DNA from: Ruegeria sp. HKCCD7303
GTDB taxonomy: Bacteria; Pseudomonadota; Alphaproteobacteria; Rhodobacterales; Rhodobacteraceae
Length of the DNA stretch: 64,000 bases
NCBI RefSeq assembly: GCF_013111185.1
Contig: NZ_WVRE01000001.1
Coordinates: forward strand, 868,001-932,000
Direction: 5' to 3'
Shown: positions 8,544 through 18,756 of the stretch, one piece after another
Layout: every line of letters begins with the position of its first letter
Position numbering within the stretch: the first letter of the stretch is position 1
Notes under the pieces: generated by a model
The model's database searches: none
What the model was told of the DNA's origin: nothing
The model's input: the letters and a program-made list of their open reading frames with translations, nothing else
Translations under genes and position numbers: made by a program

Positions 8544-9392
8544 TTACTCCTGAATCAGGTCCAGTTGGCGCATCATTTCGTGGCCTGCACCATCCAGCGC
8601 GGGACGTTCGATCTGTGACTGTTGCGTAAGCTCATCAATACGGGCCTGAATGACGTCCTGCTGGATCGTCTGCACAAGTTCTTCGCGCACAATGTCCAAT
8701 TCAGGCGCTTCGGTCTTGCGCTTGTCATTCAGCTTGACCAGATGCCAGCCAAATTGGGTCTGAACCGGATCCGAGACCTGCCCTTTTTCAAGCGCGATCA
8801 CGGCGCCTTCGAACTCGGGCACCATTTGGCCCTTGCCAAACCAACCCAGCGCGCCCCCATTGGGGCCGGACGGCCCAGTCGAGTTTTCGCGCGCAAGCTC
8901 GGCAAAGTCGGCACCTTCATCCAGCTGCAGCTTAAGCTCTTTTGCTTTTTCCTCGGTCTCGACAAGGATGTGGTTGGCATCAAATTCGTCTTCGCCTGCG
9001 AAATCTTTGAATTGCGCATCGTAGGCCGCTTGAATGGCATCATCCGTGACCGCAGCCTCTGTCAACGCGGCGACCGTCTGTACCGCACGCAGCGATCGCT
9101 CTTCATTCTCTAAACGCAGGGCGTTTTCAGTGTTCAGGTCATCTTGCTGCTGACCTAGCAATTGTTGCTGGATCAATTGTTCCAGAACAAAGTCGAACAA
9201 AACGTCGTCTTCTGCCTGCTGATACTGCGGGGGCAAAACGGCAACGGTCGCTATCACGTGACCAAGTGTGATCTCGTCACCGTTCACACGCGCAACAACT
9301 GTGGACGCATCGGGTTGGGTTTCGGCGGCCAGCGGCAGCGCCATCATGGCAGTCAGAGCCAGCGATGGCAGAAAAGTGAGGCCTTTGGGCAT
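8544..9392 (-). CDS. Parvulin-type peptidyl-prolyl cis-trans isomerase (SurA/PrsA-like)
   Basis: A 282-residue exported protein. The signal peptide covers about residues 1-23 (ending LPLAAETQ). A helical SurA-N-like region follows (about 30-125), then one parvulin domain (about 135-235) with NHILVETEEKA, GALGWFGKGQMVPEFE and FGWHLVKL. It probably assists folding of secreted or outer-membrane proteins in the periplasm. It is divergent from secA, which fits a shared export theme, and heads the operon with argJ and mutT. It has one parvulin domain where SurA has two. Confidence 0.9.
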   Translation of the reverse strand: MPKGLTFLPSLALTAMMALPLAAETQPDASTVVARVNGDEITLGHVIATVAVLPPQYQQAEDDVLFDFVLEQLIQQQLLGQQQDDLNTENALRLENEERSLRAVQTVAALTEAAVTDDAIQAAYDAQFKDFAGEDEFDANHILVETEEKAKELKLQLDEGADFAELARENSTGPSGPNGGALGWFGKGQMVPEFEGAVIALEKGQVSDPVQTQFGWHLVKLNDKRKTEAPELDIVREELVQTIQQDVIQARIDELTQQSQIERPALDGAGHEMMRQLDLIQE

Positions 9393-9430
9393 TGAATCAT
9401 CCTATTTCCTTGCCGCGACAGGGCGCAGCG

Positions 9431-9459
9431 TTGACACTCTGGAACCTGCCGCTTACATC
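9431..9459 (+). promoter_or_regulatory. Candidate sigma-70 promoter for secA
   Basis: A perfect -35 hexamer TTGACA (9431-9436) is followed after 17 bp by TACATC (9454-9459), a partial -10. It lies about 110 bp upstream of the secA ATG in the intergenic region divergent from the PPIase gene. The weak -10 keeps the call tentative. Confidence 0.4.
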
Positions 9460-9568
9460 GCTTTGAAGCCTTGGACAGGGCCGCCTTTCACCCCCCGTAT
9501 CTATGGGTTGCGCGCAAGGTGGGCAAGCCTGTCGCAACCAAGACAAGAACAGATCCGCTGGAGTGAAC

Positions 9569-12286
9569 ATGCTGGGACTCGGAACGCTCGCCAAAAAGGT
9601 GTTCGGAACACCGAACGACCGCAAGATCAAGGCGACCCGCCCCCTGATCGAAAAGATCAACGCATTGGAACCCGAATTTGAGAAACTGTCGGATCAGGGT
9701 CTGATCGAAAAAACGGAAGAACTGCGCAAACGGGCGCTGGATGGCGAAAGCCTAGACAGTCTGCTGCCCGAAGCCTTTGCCAACGTGCGCGAAGGTGCAA
9801 AGCGCGCGCTTGGTTTGCGGGCCTTTGACGTGCAGTTGATGGGCGGAACCTTCCTGCATCAGGGCAATATCTCGGAAATGAAAACGGGTGAGGGCAAGAC
9901 ACTGGTCGCGACCTTCCCTGCCTATCTGAACGCTTTGACCGGCAAGGGCGTGCATGTGGTCACGGTGAACGAATACCTGGCCAAGCGCGACTCGGAATGG
10001 ATGGGCAAGGTGTTTGCCGCCGTGGGCATGACCACCGGTGTGATCTGGTCGGGCCAGCCCGATGATGAAAAGATGGCCGCTTATAAGTGCGACATCACCT
10101 ATGCCACCAATAATGAGCTGGGTTTCGATTATTTGCGCGACAACATGAAGGCAGATCTGGAACAGGTTTATCAGAAACACCACAACTTCGCGATTGTGGA
10201 CGAGGTCGACTCGATCCTAATCGACGAGGCGCGGACGCCGCTGATCATCTCGGGGCCTGCACAGGACCGCTCGGATCTGTACACAGCGATTGACGCGCTG
10301 ATCCCAACGCTAAGCGATGACCATTTCAGTTTGGATGAAAAGTCGCGCAACGTGACCTTCACGGACGAGGGCAACGAGTTTCTGGAAGCTCAGTTGTTAC
10401 AGGCAGGCCTGATTCCCGAAGGCCATTCCTTGTATGACCCCGAAAGCACCACGGTCGTGCACCACGTGAACCAGGGTCTGCGCGCGCACAAGCTTTTCCA
10501 ACGGGACAAGGATTACATTGTCCGGGACGGCAACGTTGTTCTGATCGACGAGTTCACTGGCCGTATGATGCCGGGTCGCCGCCTGTCGGAAGGCCTGCAT
10601 CAGGCGATTGAGGCCAAGGAAGGTGTGCAGATCCAGCCCGAAAACGTGACGCTGGCCAGCGTGACCTTCCAGAACTATTTCCGCTTGTATGACAAGCTGG
10701 GTGGTATGACCGGGACTGCGTTGACCGAGGCTGAGGAATTTCAGGAAATCTACGGTCTGGGCGTGGTCGAGGTTCCAACCAACAAGCCAATTGCCCGTAT
10801 CGACGAGGATGATCAGGTTTATCGCACCGCAATGGAAAAATATGGCGCGATGATCAGCGAAACCCAAAAGGCGCAGGAAAAAGGTCAGCCGGTTCTGCTG
10901 GGTACCACTTCGATCGAGAAGTCCGAGCTGCTGAGCCAAATGCTGACCAAAGAAGGCATCGAGCACAACGTTCTGAATGCCCGTCAGCACGAGCAAGAGG
11001 CGCAGATCGTTGCAGATGCAGGCTGTTTGGGTGCCGTGACAATTGCCACAAACATGGCCGGTCGCGGCACCGACATTCAGCTGGGCGGCAATGTCGAAAT
11101 GAAAGTGCTGAAGGCGCTGGCCGAAAACCCCGAGGCTGATCCATCGGAATTGCGAGCCGCAGAAGAAGCGCGCCACGCTGAGGAAAAAGAAAAGGTTCTG
11201 GCTGCTGGTGGTCTGTATGTCATGGCGTCTGAACGCCACGAAAGCCGCCGCATCGACAACCAGCTGCGCGGTCGTTCAGGCCGTCAGGGCGATCCGGGCC
11301 GCACTGTGTTCTACCTGAGCCTCGAAGACGATTTGATGCGCATCTTTGGCTCGGAACGTCTGGACAAGGTGCTGACCACGCTGGGCATGAAAGAAGGCGA
11401 GGCGATCGTCCACCCTTGGGTGAACAAGTCGCTGGAACGCGCGCAGTCCAAGGTTGAAGGCCGCAACTTCGACATGCGGAAAAACGTTCTCAAATTTGAC
11501 GACGTGATGAACGATCAGCGTAAGGTGATCTTTAGCCAACGCCGCGAAATCATGTCGGCCAATGACCTGTCCGAAATCGTCTCGGATATGCGCGAGCAGG
11601 TGATCGACGATCTGATCGATGAGTACATGCCGCCGAAATCCTATGCCGATCAATGGGATACCGATGGTCTGCACGAGTCGATCAAGGATAAGCTGACCAT
11701 CGACGCCCCGGTTCAGGACTGGGCCGCCGAGGAAGGCGTGGATGACGAGCAAGTACGCGAACGTCTGATCAAAGCCGCTGATGAGATGATGGCCCAGAAA
11801 GCCGTCGCCTTTGGTCCGGAAAACATGCGCAATATCGAAAAACAGGTATTGCTACAAACTATCGACAGCAAATGGCGCGAGCATTTGCTGACGTTGGAAC
11901 ATTTGCGTTCGGTCGTCGGTTTTCGCGGTTACGCACAGCGCGACCCACTGAACGAATACAAGAACGAAAGCTTCCAACTTTTCGAAAGTATGCTGGACAG
12001 CTTGCGCGAAACCGTGACTCAGCAATTGTCGCGCGTGCGTCCGCTGACCGAGGAAGAGCAGAAAGAAATGCTCGCCCAGATGGCTGCGCAACAAGCGCAG
12101 GCGCAACAGGCGGTGGACAAGGCCGCTGGTCAGGCCGAAGCCAAAGCCGAAGCTACAGCATCCGGTGATGCGCTGCCGGGGTTTGATGAGAATGACCCGT
12201 CAACCTGGGGTAACCCGTCGCGAAACGACCCCTGCCCCTGCGGCTCTGGCAAAAAGTTCAAACACTGCCACGGCCGATTGACCTGA
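9569..12286 (+). CDS. secA: Preprotein translocase ATPase SecA
   Basis: This 905-residue motor drives preproteins through SecYEG. Walker A is KTGEGKT (about residue 104) and the [15 protein letters not shown]alker B lies near residue 209. The motif-V/VI region includes [14 protein letters not shown] and [13 protein letters not shown]. The C-terminus ends in a zinc-binding SecB/phospholipid tail ([17 protein letters not shown]). The ATG at 9569 follows GGAG at good spacing and gives the family N-terminus [13 protein letters not shown]; earlier in-frame codons add non-conserved residues. Length is normal for alphaproteobacteria. Confidence 0.98.
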   Translation: MLGLGTLAKKVFGTPNDRKIKATRPLIEKINALEPEFEKLSDQGLIEKTEELRKRALDGESLDSLLPEAFANVREGAKRALGLRAFDVQLMGGTFLHQGNISEMKTGEGKTLVATFPAYLNALTGKGVHVVTVNEYLAKRDSEWMGKVFAAVGMTTGVIWSGQPDDEKMAAYKCDITYATNNELGFDYLRDNMKADLEQVYQKHHNFAIVDEVDSILIDEARTPLIISGPAQDRSDLYTAIDALIPTLSDDHFSLDEKSRNVTFTDEGNEFLEAQLLQAGLIPEGHSLYDPESTTVVHHVNQGLRAHKLFQRDKDYIVRDGNVVLIDEFTGRMMPGRRLSEGLHQAIEAKEGVQIQPENVTLASVTFQNYFRLYDKLGGMTGTALTEAEEFQEIYGLGVVEVPTNKPIARIDEDDQVYRTAMEKYGAMISETQKAQEKGQPVLLGTTSIEKSELLSQMLTKEGIEHNVLNARQHEQEAQIVADAGCLGAVTIATNMAGRGTDIQLGGNVEMKVLKALAENPEADPSELRAAEEARHAEEKEKVLAAGGLYVMASERHESRRIDNQLRGRSGRQGDPGRTVFYLSLEDDLMRIFGSERLDKVLTTLGMKEGEAIVHPWVNKSLERAQSKVEGRNFDMRKNVLKFDDVMNDQRKVIFSQRREIMSANDLSEIVSDMREQVIDDLIDEYMPPKSYADQWDTDGLHESIKDKLTIDAPVQDWAAEEGVDDEQVRERLIKAADEMMAQKAVAFGPENMRNIEKQVLLQTIDSKWREHLLTLEHLRSVVGFRGYAQRDPLNEYKNESFQLFESMLDSLRETVTQQLSRVRPLTEEEQKEMLAQMAAQQAQAQQAVDKAAGQAEAKAEATASGDALPGFDENDPSTWGNPSRNDPCPCGSGKKFKHCHGRLT

Positions 12287-12319
12287 CGTCAACACACACT
12301 GATCACAATGAGTCCGTCT

Positions 12320-12340
12320 CGCGGCCACAAATTGGCCGCG
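12320..12340 (+). terminator. Hairpin after secA, candidate terminator or processing site
   Basis: CGCGGCCA, a five-base loop, then TGGCCGCG: a perfect 8-bp GC-rich stem 33 nt past the secA stop. No T-run follows, so it may only stabilise or attenuate the transcript rather than terminate it. Confidence 0.4.
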
Positions 12341-12386
12341 ATTCGTAACGAGAGTGCAAGCTGCTCCTTCAACTGGGGAGGGTGTC

Positions 12387-13304
12387 TTGTTTGTAGTTCG
12401 CAACTACGTGACCATGTGCGGTACCGTCGCCTGTGCTTTGGGCATCGGCTACCTGATGCAAAACGGATCATCTGCGCAGCCCAACGGCGCGCAGGCTGGA
12501 ATTGATGTCGCTTCGGCATCCGAACAGTCTTCGGTTCTGTCGGGACTGGAAGATATTGTTTTGACGTCTGCCACGCCCTCTGATGCAAATCCCGGCAATG
12601 CAGCTTCGGCACCTCGCGGGGTTCCTTCCGCGCTCAAACCGTCGGATTGTAATATCAGTGCCCGTGCAATTGCGGTTTCGGGCGCGATGGCGCGTGTTTC
12701 GCTCAAAGCGCCCTGCAACGCGGAAGAACGAGTTGAGGTCCATCACAGTGGCTTGACGGTCAGTCAAATGACCGATGCCTCTGGCGGGTTGCAAATGACC
12801 ATCCCGGCCTTGTCGGAATACGCGATTTTCCTGATTTCGTTCGAAGATGAAACCGGCACTGTCGCCACCACTCACGTCACCGACATTGCTCAATACAATC
12901 GCGTTGCCCTGCAATGGCAGGGTGAGACCGAATTGCAGATCCATGCTCTGGAGTTCGGTGCCAGCTATGGCGGCGATGGCCATGTATGGGATGACGCATC
13001 GGCCAAAGGCGCCGGAAAGGTTTCGCGCCTGGGTCAGATCGGTCACGAAAAGGCACAGAATATCGAAGTGTATTCTTTTCCTGCAGGCGCATCGGATCAG
13101 TCCGGTACAATTGACCTGACGGTCGAGGCCGAAGTGACAGAAGCAAATTGTGGGCGCACGCTGAACGTGCAAGCTTTAGAGCTTCTGTCAGACCGTCGCT
13201 TGCGGTCACGCGACATGTCGCTGACCCTGCCTGATTGTTCACAGGCTGGTGAGTTTCTGGTGTTGAAAAATCTGCTCTCAGACCTGACAATTGCGGCAAA
13301 GTAA
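12387..13304 (+). CDS. Membrane-anchored periplasmic protein of unknown function
   Basis: A 305-residue protein with one hydrophobic N-terminal segment (about residues 8-24) and a long extracytoplasmic part rich in Ala, Ser and Thr. I favour the TTG at 12387 because GGGGAGGG lies five bases upstream; a GTG at 12354 would add 11 residues. The body appears beta-rich, and cysteines recur (CNIS, CNAEE, NCGRT, PDCS), suggesting disulfides. It lies 24 nt before the PBP-OmpA fusion gene, so both are probably co-transcribed and may act together in the envelope. No named family is recognised. Confidence 0.65.
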   Translation: MFVVRNYVTMCGTVACALGIGYLMQNGSSAQPNGAQAGIDVASASEQSSVLSGLEDIVLTSATPSDANPGNAASAPRGVPSALKPSDCNISARAIAVSGAMARVSLKAPCNAEERVEVHHSGLTVSQMTDASGGLQMTIPALSEYAIFLISFEDETGTVATTHVTDIAQYNRVALQWQGETELQIHALEFGASYGGDGHVWDDASAKGAGKVSRLGQIGHEKAQNIEVYSFPAGASDQSGTIDLTVEAEVTEANCGRTLNVQALELLSDRRLRSRDMSLTLPDCSQAGEFLVLKNLLSDLTIAAK

Positions 13305-13328
13305 TCCGCAGGCAGGTTCGGCTCTCTT

Positions 13329-14879
13329 ATGACATTATTCCGTGTAGCGGCAGCTGCGCTGATTTCATTTGCCACTGGCGCTCTGGCGCAGGACATCACG
13401 CTGACGTCGCATGACGGCAAGGTCGAAGTGACCGGCAATCTGCTGGGCTTTGACGGCGAGTTTTATCGCGTAGAGACGCAGTTTGGCACACTCACGGTGG
13501 ATGGATCGGGCGTTACATGTGACGGTCCAGCCTGCCCGAACCTGACCGATTTTGTGGCCGAGCTGTGGTTTTCCGGCTCATCCGTTATGGCTGAAACGGT
13601 ACTGCCCGCGCTGATCATTGGCTTCGCGCAACAAGAAAGCCTGACCGCAACCCCGGCGCGTGTGGATTCGGACAGCTTTGTCTACGAACTAAGACAGGCT
13701 GAGCGCTCGGCACCGCTGGCACGGTTTTATTTTGATGTGGGCACGACGGCGCGTGGATTCAGTGATCTTGTTGCGGATCAGACAGATATTGTGATGGCCC
13801 AGCGGGAAGTGCGTGAGTCAGAACGAGAGGAAGCCGAAGCTGCCGGTTTGGGTGATCTGAAACGGGCGCGGCGCTCGCGCGTCATTGCGTTGGACGCAAT
13901 GGTCCCGGTGGTCGCTGCCGACAACATGATGCAGCAAATCTCGATGGCGGATTTGGCCCGCATCCTGTCCGGGGAAGTGACCAATTGGGCGGATTTGGGC
14001 GGCCCAGACGCGCCGATTGCTTTGCATGTCCCGGAAATAGGATCCGGACTTTCGCAAGCTGTTGAAGACCAGGTTTTGAAAACCGTGGATGCAGAATTGT
14101 CACCGACAGCGACCCCGCACAGCCGAATCCGCGATCTGACAGACTCTGTCGCAAAAGATCCCTTTTCAATTGGGATAGCCAGCAAAGCTACAGCTAATAC
14201 CACCCGCATCCTGCCACTGACCGGAGGATGCGGACATCCTCTTGCCGCGACCCGACAATCTATCAAGACCGAGGATTATCCGCTGACTCTGCCGATGTTC
14301 CTTTACCTCCCGGACCGACGCCTGCCACGGATCGCGCGACAGTTTCTGGCATACACCCAAAGCCCAGAGGCTCAGATGGCGATACGGGGCGCGGGGTATG
14401 TGGATCAATCGCCCGAAAACCTGCCGGTTGACGTGCAGGGCGACCGGCTGGCAAATGCCATCTTAACAGGCGGCTCCGAGGTCGGGTTGGAGGAGTTGCA
14501 GCGCATGATCGACACGCTGCGCCCACTTTCGCGCCTATCCTTGTCTGTTCGATTCGAACCCGGCTCTTCGCGCCCCGACGCACAGTCTCGTTCAAACATT
14601 CAACAACTGGCCCAGATGCTTGAGACCGGAACGCTGAAGGCGCGCAAGCTGGTGTTTGCGGGCTTCAGCGACGGTGACGGCGGGGCCGCCACCAATGCCC
14701 GCATCGCCTTGCGGCGCGCGCAAACCGTGCGCAACGCTGTGCTGTCGGCTGTGGAATCGTCACTGCCCGAAGGTATCGAGGTTTCAGCCGAAGGGTTTGG
14801 CGAGTCGATGCCAATGGCCTGCGATGACACGGAATGGGGCCGCAAAGTTAACCGTCGGGTCGAAATCTGGGTTCAGTAA
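13329..14879 (+). CDS. Periplasmic binding protein (PstS-like) fused to an OmpA C-terminal domain
   Basis: A 516-residue exported protein: signal peptide about 1-20 (ending GALAQD), a short beta region (20-60), a phosphate-type periplasmic binding domain (about 75-350; the GEVTNWADLGG segment is typical of PstS-like folds), then an OmpA-like peptidoglycan-binding domain (about 400-516, ending NRRVEIWV). It probably senses or holds a ligand while tethered to the cell wall. No ABC permease or ATPase lies nearby, so a transport role is doubtful. It ends 3 nt from the convergent radC stop. Confidence 0.82.
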   Translation: MTLFRVAAAALISFATGALAQDITLTSHDGKVEVTGNLLGFDGEFYRVETQFGTLTVDGSGVTCDGPACPNLTDFVAELWFSGSSVMAETVLPALIIGFAQQESLTATPARVDSDSFVYELRQAERSAPLARFYFDVGTTARGFSDLVADQTDIVMAQREVRESEREEAEAAGLGDLKRARRSRVIALDAMVPVVAADNMMQQISMADLARILSGEVTNWADLGGPDAPIALHVPEIGSGLSQAVEDQVLKTVDAELSPTATPHSRIRDLTDSVAKDPFSIGIASKATANTTRILPLTGGCGHPLAATRQSIKTEDYPLTLPMFLYLPDRRLPRIARQFLAYTQSPEAQMAIRGAGYVDQSPENLPVDVQGDRLANAILTGGSEVGLEELQRMIDTLRPLSRLSLSVRFEPGSSRPDAQSRSNIQQLAQMLETGTLKARKLVFAGFSDGDGGAATNARIALRRAQTVRNAVLSAVESSLPEGIEVSAEGFGESMPMACDDTEWGRKVNRRVEIWVQ

Positions 14880-14882
14880 GCG

Positions 14883-15638
14883 CTACAGGAATCCTTCCGA
14901 CCGAAAGCTCAACTCGGTCGATTTTCCTATGATCAGGTGATCGTGCAGGGTTAGCCCCAAGGCCGAACAGGCATCCTGAATACGGTTGGTCATGTCGATG
15001 TCCGACTGCGAGGGCGTCGGGTCACCAGACGGGTGGTTATGGACCAATATCAAGGCCGAAGCATTCAGCTCCAGCGCCCGTTTTGCAACCTCGCGCGGAT
15101 AGACCGGTACGTGATCAACGGTTCCTTTGGCCTGTTCTTCATCAGCGATCAGAACGTTTTTTCTGTCCAGATAAAACACCCGAAACTGCTCGGTTTCGCG
15201 ATGGGCCATGGTGGTGTGACAATAATCCAGCAGCGCATCCCAACCCGAGATCACATGCCGCTGCATCACACGTGCACGCGCCATCCGATGGGCGCAGGCC
15301 TCGAGGATCTTGAGATCCGTGATCACGGTATCGCCCACGCCTTTGATCTGCCGCAGACGTTCTTCCGGCGCGGTCAACACGCGGTTGAAATCGCCAAACG
15401 CATCCATCAACGCACGCGCCAACGGCTTGACGTCCTGCCGGGGTATCGACCGGAACAACACCAGTTCCAGCAACTCGTAATCCGGCATCGCTGCTGATCC
15501 GCCTGCCATGAACCGTTCGCGCAGCCGCTTGCGGTGGTCTTTTATGTAGGAGGGTAACCGACCTGACGGCAGCGGCTGCGCGGGCGCTTCGTCCGTGTCA
15601 AACAGCATAGGGGCTTCGGCAAAGGCGTTCTGGGTCAT
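14883..15638 (-). CDS. radC: RadC/JAB-domain protein (DNA repair protein RadC family)
   Basis: A 251-residue protein. A helix-hairpin-helix-like N-terminal half (IKGVGDTVITDLKILEA, about 110-126) precedes a JAMM/MPN+ metalloprotease-like domain with the zinc motif HNHPSGDPTPSQSD (about 203-216). The biochemical role of RadC remains uncertain despite its name. I start at the ATG at 15638 (MTQNAFAEAP), preceded by AGGGTGAAG; the open frame extends upstream into a non-homologous shadow. It follows thiX on the same strand by 35 nt and may receive read-through from the thiamine operon. Confidence 0.88.
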   Translation of the reverse strand: MTQNAFAEAPMLFDTDEAPAQPLPSGRLPSYIKDHRKRLRERFMAGGSAAMPDYELLELVLFRSIPRQDVKPLARALMDAFGDFNRVLTAPEERLRQIKGVGDTVITDLKILEACAHRMARARVMQRHVISGWDALLDYCHTTMAHRETEQFRVFYLDRKNVLIADEEQAKGTVDHVPVYPREVAKRALELNASALILVHNHPSGDPTPSQSDIDMTNRIQDACSALGLTLHDHLIIGKSTELSFRSEGFL

Positions 15639-15673
15639 AGCTTCACCCTGACGCAGAATCAGTTTCTGATTGG

Positions 15674-16408
15674 TTAACGCCCATCTCCTGCCATACGCGC
15701 GGTGGCGCGGCGGACAATCATGTGCAGAAGGATCGAGAACACACCCAGCGTCAGCATCGCCGCGAACATCAGGTCGGTCTTGGCGCGACCATTGGCCAGC
15801 AGCATCAGATAGCCCAAACCTTGCGACGAGCCGACCCATTCGCCAATCACCGCCCCAATCGGAGCATAAACCGCCGCCAGACGCATACCCGAAGCCAACG
15901 ATGGCAGCGCCGCCGGAATGCGAATGTACCACAGGACCGAACGTTTGCTGGCCTGCATCGTGCGCGCCAAGTCTAGAAAGCCCGCAGGTGTTCGCATCAA
16001 ACCATCAAAAAACGACGAGGTGATCGGGAAATAGATGATCAGAACCGCCATCGCGACCTTGGACCATAGACCATAACCAAGCCACAAGGTCAGCAACGGC
16101 GCCAACGCAAAAACCGGCAGCGCCTGAGTGAACACCAGCATGGGCTGCACCAAAACTCGCGCAGCGCGCGAATTCGCCAATTGCAGTGCTGTGATGACGC
16201 CAAGCACCGTACCGACAGCTAAGCCTATGACAACTTCAACTGCGGTGATCCACGCATGCTCGGCGATTAACCACCTGTTCTGCCACCAGGTTTCAGCCAC
16301 CACGGCTGGTCCGGGCAGGATGAATTTTGGCAATCCGGTCAAGGTTACGATCCCTTGCCAGATGAGCAGAGCAAACAGAGTGGCTGCTAGCGCCGACAGA
16401 TACCTCAT
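15674..16408 (-). CDS. thiX: Thiamine-precursor ABC transporter permease
   Basis: A 244-residue inner-membrane permease of the BPD family with about six helices. The EAA loop is present (MQASKRSVLWYIRIPAALP, about 154-172). By context it forms the channel for pyrimidine thiamine precursors (HMP or formylaminopyrimidine) bound by the ThiY-like protein upstream. Its start overlaps the ATPase stop by 4 nt. It is the last gene of the riboswitch-controlled operon. Sulfonate or taurine permeases share this fold, so the assignment rests mainly on the operon. Confidence 0.82.
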   Translation of the reverse strand: MRYLSALAATLFALLIWQGIVTLTGLPKFILPGPAVVAETWWQNRWLIAEHAWITAVEVVIGLAVGTVLGVITALQLANSRAARVLVQPMLVFTQALPVFALAPLLTLWLGYGLWSKVAMAVLIIYFPITSSFFDGLMRTPAGFLDLARTMQASKRSVLWYIRIPAALPSLASGMRLAAVYAPIGAVIGEWVGSSQGLGYLMLLANGRAKTDLMFAAMLTLGVFSILLHMIVRRATARMAGDGR

Positions 16409-17133
16409 GCTGCGTCCTCCCGCAGAAGCCGCAGCAACGCACCCTGAGTTTCCAGCGTTTCCAGATCATCCACGCTGCGTGGGGCCGGAGCATGAGGCGG
16501 GTCGCATGGGGTCAGGCCGTGTTCGGTCATGACAACAATGGACTGCCCCAAGCGCGCGGCTTCACCTGGGTCATGCGTGACCAAAAGGACAGTTCGCCCC
16601 ACCAGCGCTTCGGCCGCCAAATCCTGCATATCGGCGCGTGTCCGGGCGTCGAGCGCTGAAAACGGCTCATCCAACAGCACGATAGGCCGATCTTCCATCA
16701 ATGTACGGGCCAGCGCGACGCGCTGTCTTTGTCCCCCCGACAACTCGGACGGTTTCTTGGTCATGTGATCCTGGAGGCGCATCCGTTTGATCAGGCGGTC
16801 ACGCCGATCCAAATCAGGCTTTTCGCCCCGTAACCGTGCGCCAAGCGAAACGTTCTGCGCCACTGTCGCCCAGGGCAACAGAAGATCATCCTGCGCCATG
16901 TAAGCTACCCGATCCGAGACCGGCAAACCGTCGCTTGCTGTGATCTGGCCCAAGAACTTGGCCCCGGTTTCCAGCCCGGCAATCAACCGCAAAACGGTGG
17001 TTTTTCCCACGCCCGATCCGCCCAGCAAACAGGTCCAAGCACCCGCGTCCAGGTTCAAGGTCAACGGAGCAAACAGGGTCGCATCGTCGATTTTGGCTGA
17101 TCCGCTGATTGTCAGACCGGGCGCACGGGTCAT
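16405..17133 (-). CDS. thiZ: Thiamine-precursor ABC transporter ATP-binding protein
   Basis: A 242-residue cytoplasmic ATPase with Walker A LGGSGVGKTT (about 36-45), signature LSGGQRQRVALARTL, Walker B IVLLDEPFSALD and switch histidine THDPGEAARLG. It is smaller than typical sulfonate ATPases but complete. It overlaps tenA and thiX by 4 nt each, so it is translated as part of the salvage module. It powers uptake of the pyrimidine precursor. Confidence 0.85.
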   Translation of the reverse strand: MTRAPGLTISGSAKIDDATLFAPLTLNLDAGAWTCLLGGSGVGKTTVLRLIAGLETGAKFLGQITASDGLPVSDRVAYMAQDDLLLPWATVAQNVSLGARLRGEKPDLDRRDRLIKRMRLQDHMTKKPSELSGGQRQRVALARTLMEDRPIVLLDEPFSALDARTRADMQDLAAEALVGRTVLLVTHDPGEAARLGQSIVVMTEHGLTPCDPPHAPAPRSVDDLETLETQGALLRLLREDAA

Positions 17134-17804
17134 GGTGTTAGGCCCATTTGCCAGAAGTTCACTTCCAGCTCAGTCGCCGTCCGGAAGGTTTGACACAGAC
17201 GATGCCAGCGGGGTGAAGATTCAAAATCCGCCCCAAGTCGCCTTGTTAGAGCCGAATCCAGCAACTCACCTACCGCTTGGCACGCGCCTTGATACTCTTC
17301 ACCAGCATAGGTGTTGATCCAGTCGCGATAGGTCTCGGACGTCGCTTCCTCCGCCAGCCGGGTACCGATCTCACCATAGCCCATAACGCAGGGGGCCAAC
17401 GCTGCCAGCAGGTCCAGCAGATCACCGCTGTATCCCGCTTCGAGGACGAACCGCGTATATGCAAGATTTTCGGCGCGTTCGGGGGTGGCGAACAATTCAT
17501 CCTGTGAGATTCCAGCAGCCTCACAGATATCGATGTGCAGCTGCATTTCTTCCGCGACCAAAGCGTTCACGGTGCCGACCGCTGTCAGCATTTCGGAATG
17601 CGTTTCCGATTTCACAACTGCCAAAGCCCACGCACGAGAAAAATGGATCAGAAACACGTAATCCTGACGCAGATAGTGAAGAAACGCCTCACGCGGCAGC
17701 GTTCCATCCTTCATTCCTTCGACAAAGGCGTGGCGGGTATAGTCCCGCCACGGCCCCTGCGCCGCATCACGCATCAGCGTGAAGGCTTTGCCATACCCGT
17801 TCAT
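17130..17804 (-). CDS. tenA: TenA family aminopyrimidine aminohydrolase (thiaminase II)
   Basis: A 224-residue all-helical TenA protein. Family members hydrolyse 4-amino-5-aminomethyl-2-methylpyrimidine, a thiamine breakdown product, to HMP. The catalytic cysteine is Cys139 in ALAPCVMGYGEIG. Acidic residues typical of the site appear in LVAEEMQLH (82-90) and in the C-terminal YAGEEYQGACQAVGELLD. Overlaps of 4 nt with thiY and thiZ tie it to uptake, as in pyrimidine salvage operons. Confidence 0.92.
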   Translation of the reverse strand: MNGYGKAFTLMRDAAQGPWRDYTRHAFVEGMKDGTLPREAFLHYLRQDYVFLIHFSRAWALAVVKSETHSEMLTAVGTVNALVAEEMQLHIDICEAAGISQDELFATPERAENLAYTRFVLEAGYSGDLLDLLAALAPCVMGYGEIGTRLAEEATSETYRDWINTYAGEEYQGACQAVGELLDSALTRRLGADFESSPRWHRLCQTFRTATELEVNFWQMGLTP

Positions 17805-18736
17805 TGCGCGGTAACATCGATGGTCAGATCACTGACCGGAAGGATGCTATCGATCATGCCGCTTTCGTTCAGGAACGCCTCGAACCGGGCATACCGACCG
17901 GCATCATAACCTGCAGGGCGCAGTGCAAAACGTGGCAACGTATCGACCCAAGCGCGGGCGTTCAGCTCATCTTGCAGTTCAGGCGACGTGCTTGCGAAGA
18001 TCTCCCAGCTTTTTTCCGGGTTGTTGACGATATACTGGGTCGCCTTTTCGGTCGCGGCCAAAAAGCGGGCGATCTTGTCTTTGTCCATCGTCTCGGGGTT
18101 GGCGACATAAATCAGTTCGTCGTAGGATGGCACGCCTTCTTCCTCGATATAAAAACAAGTGCCCGGACGACCTTCGATATCCATCTGGTTGAGTTCAAAG
18201 TTACGGTAAGCCCCGATAACCGCATCGACCTGGCCAGTCATCAGCGAGGGCGAGAGTGAGAAGTTGACGTTGATCAGCTCCACATCGTCCAATGCAACGT
18301 CATATTTGCCCAGAACGGTGCCAAGGATGGCCTCTTCGACACCTGCGACAGAGAAACCGATCTTCTTGCCCTTGAGGTCGGCGGGCGATTTGATCGGGCC
18401 GTCTTCCAGCACCAAAAGGCAGTTCAAGGGTGTTGCAACCAGTGTGCCAACGCGTTTCAGGGGCAGGCCCTCGTGGATTTGCAGATGTAGCTGGGGCTGA
18501 TACGACACGGCCAGGTCCGCCTGCCCAGCAGCAACCAGACGCGGCGGGGCGGACGGATCCGCGGGCGGGACGATTTCGACCTCAAGGCCCTGCTCGGCAA
18601 AATAGCCGTTTTCCTGAGCCACAATAATAGGGCCATGGTCAGGGTTGATGAACCAATCCAGCAGGACTGTCATCTTGTCTTCGGCCCAGGCTGGCGCGGC
18701 GGCCAAAAGGGCTATGGCTGTCATCAGCTTCTTCAT
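17801..18736 (-). CDS. thiY: ThiY-like pyrimidine-precursor substrate-binding protein (NMT1 family)
   Basis: A 311-residue exported protein with a signal peptide of about 18 residues (ending APAWAED) followed by an NMT1/THI5-like binding domain beginning MTVLLDWFINPDHGPIIVAQ. ThiY proteins bind formylaminopyrimidine or HMP in the periplasm. I start at the ATG at 18736, preceded by AAGGAAA; a longer frame runs back into the thiF end. The stop overlaps tenA by 4 nt. Which pyrimidine it binds is not shown by the sequence. Confidence 0.87.
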   Translation of the reverse strand: MKKLMTAIALLAAAPAWAEDKMTVLLDWFINPDHGPIIVAQENGYFAEQGLEVEIVPPADPSAPPRLVAAGQADLAVSYQPQLHLQIHEGLPLKRVGTLVATPLNCLLVLEDGPIKSPADLKGKKIGFSVAGVEEAILGTVLGKYDVALDDVELINVNFSLSPSLMTGQVDAVIGAYRNFELNQMDIEGRPGTCFYIEEEGVPSYDELIYVANPETMDKDKIARFLAATEKATQYIVNNPEKSWEIFASTSPELQDELNARAWVDTLPRFALRPAGYDAGRYARFEAFLNESGMIDSILPVSDLTIDVTAQ

Positions 18737-18756
18737 GTCTCGCGTTTCCTTTTCAT

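Noticed and set aside
10397..11239. 280-codon minus-strand open frame inside secA
   Set aside because: secA is complete on the other strand with all motifs; no homology features in the reverse frame.
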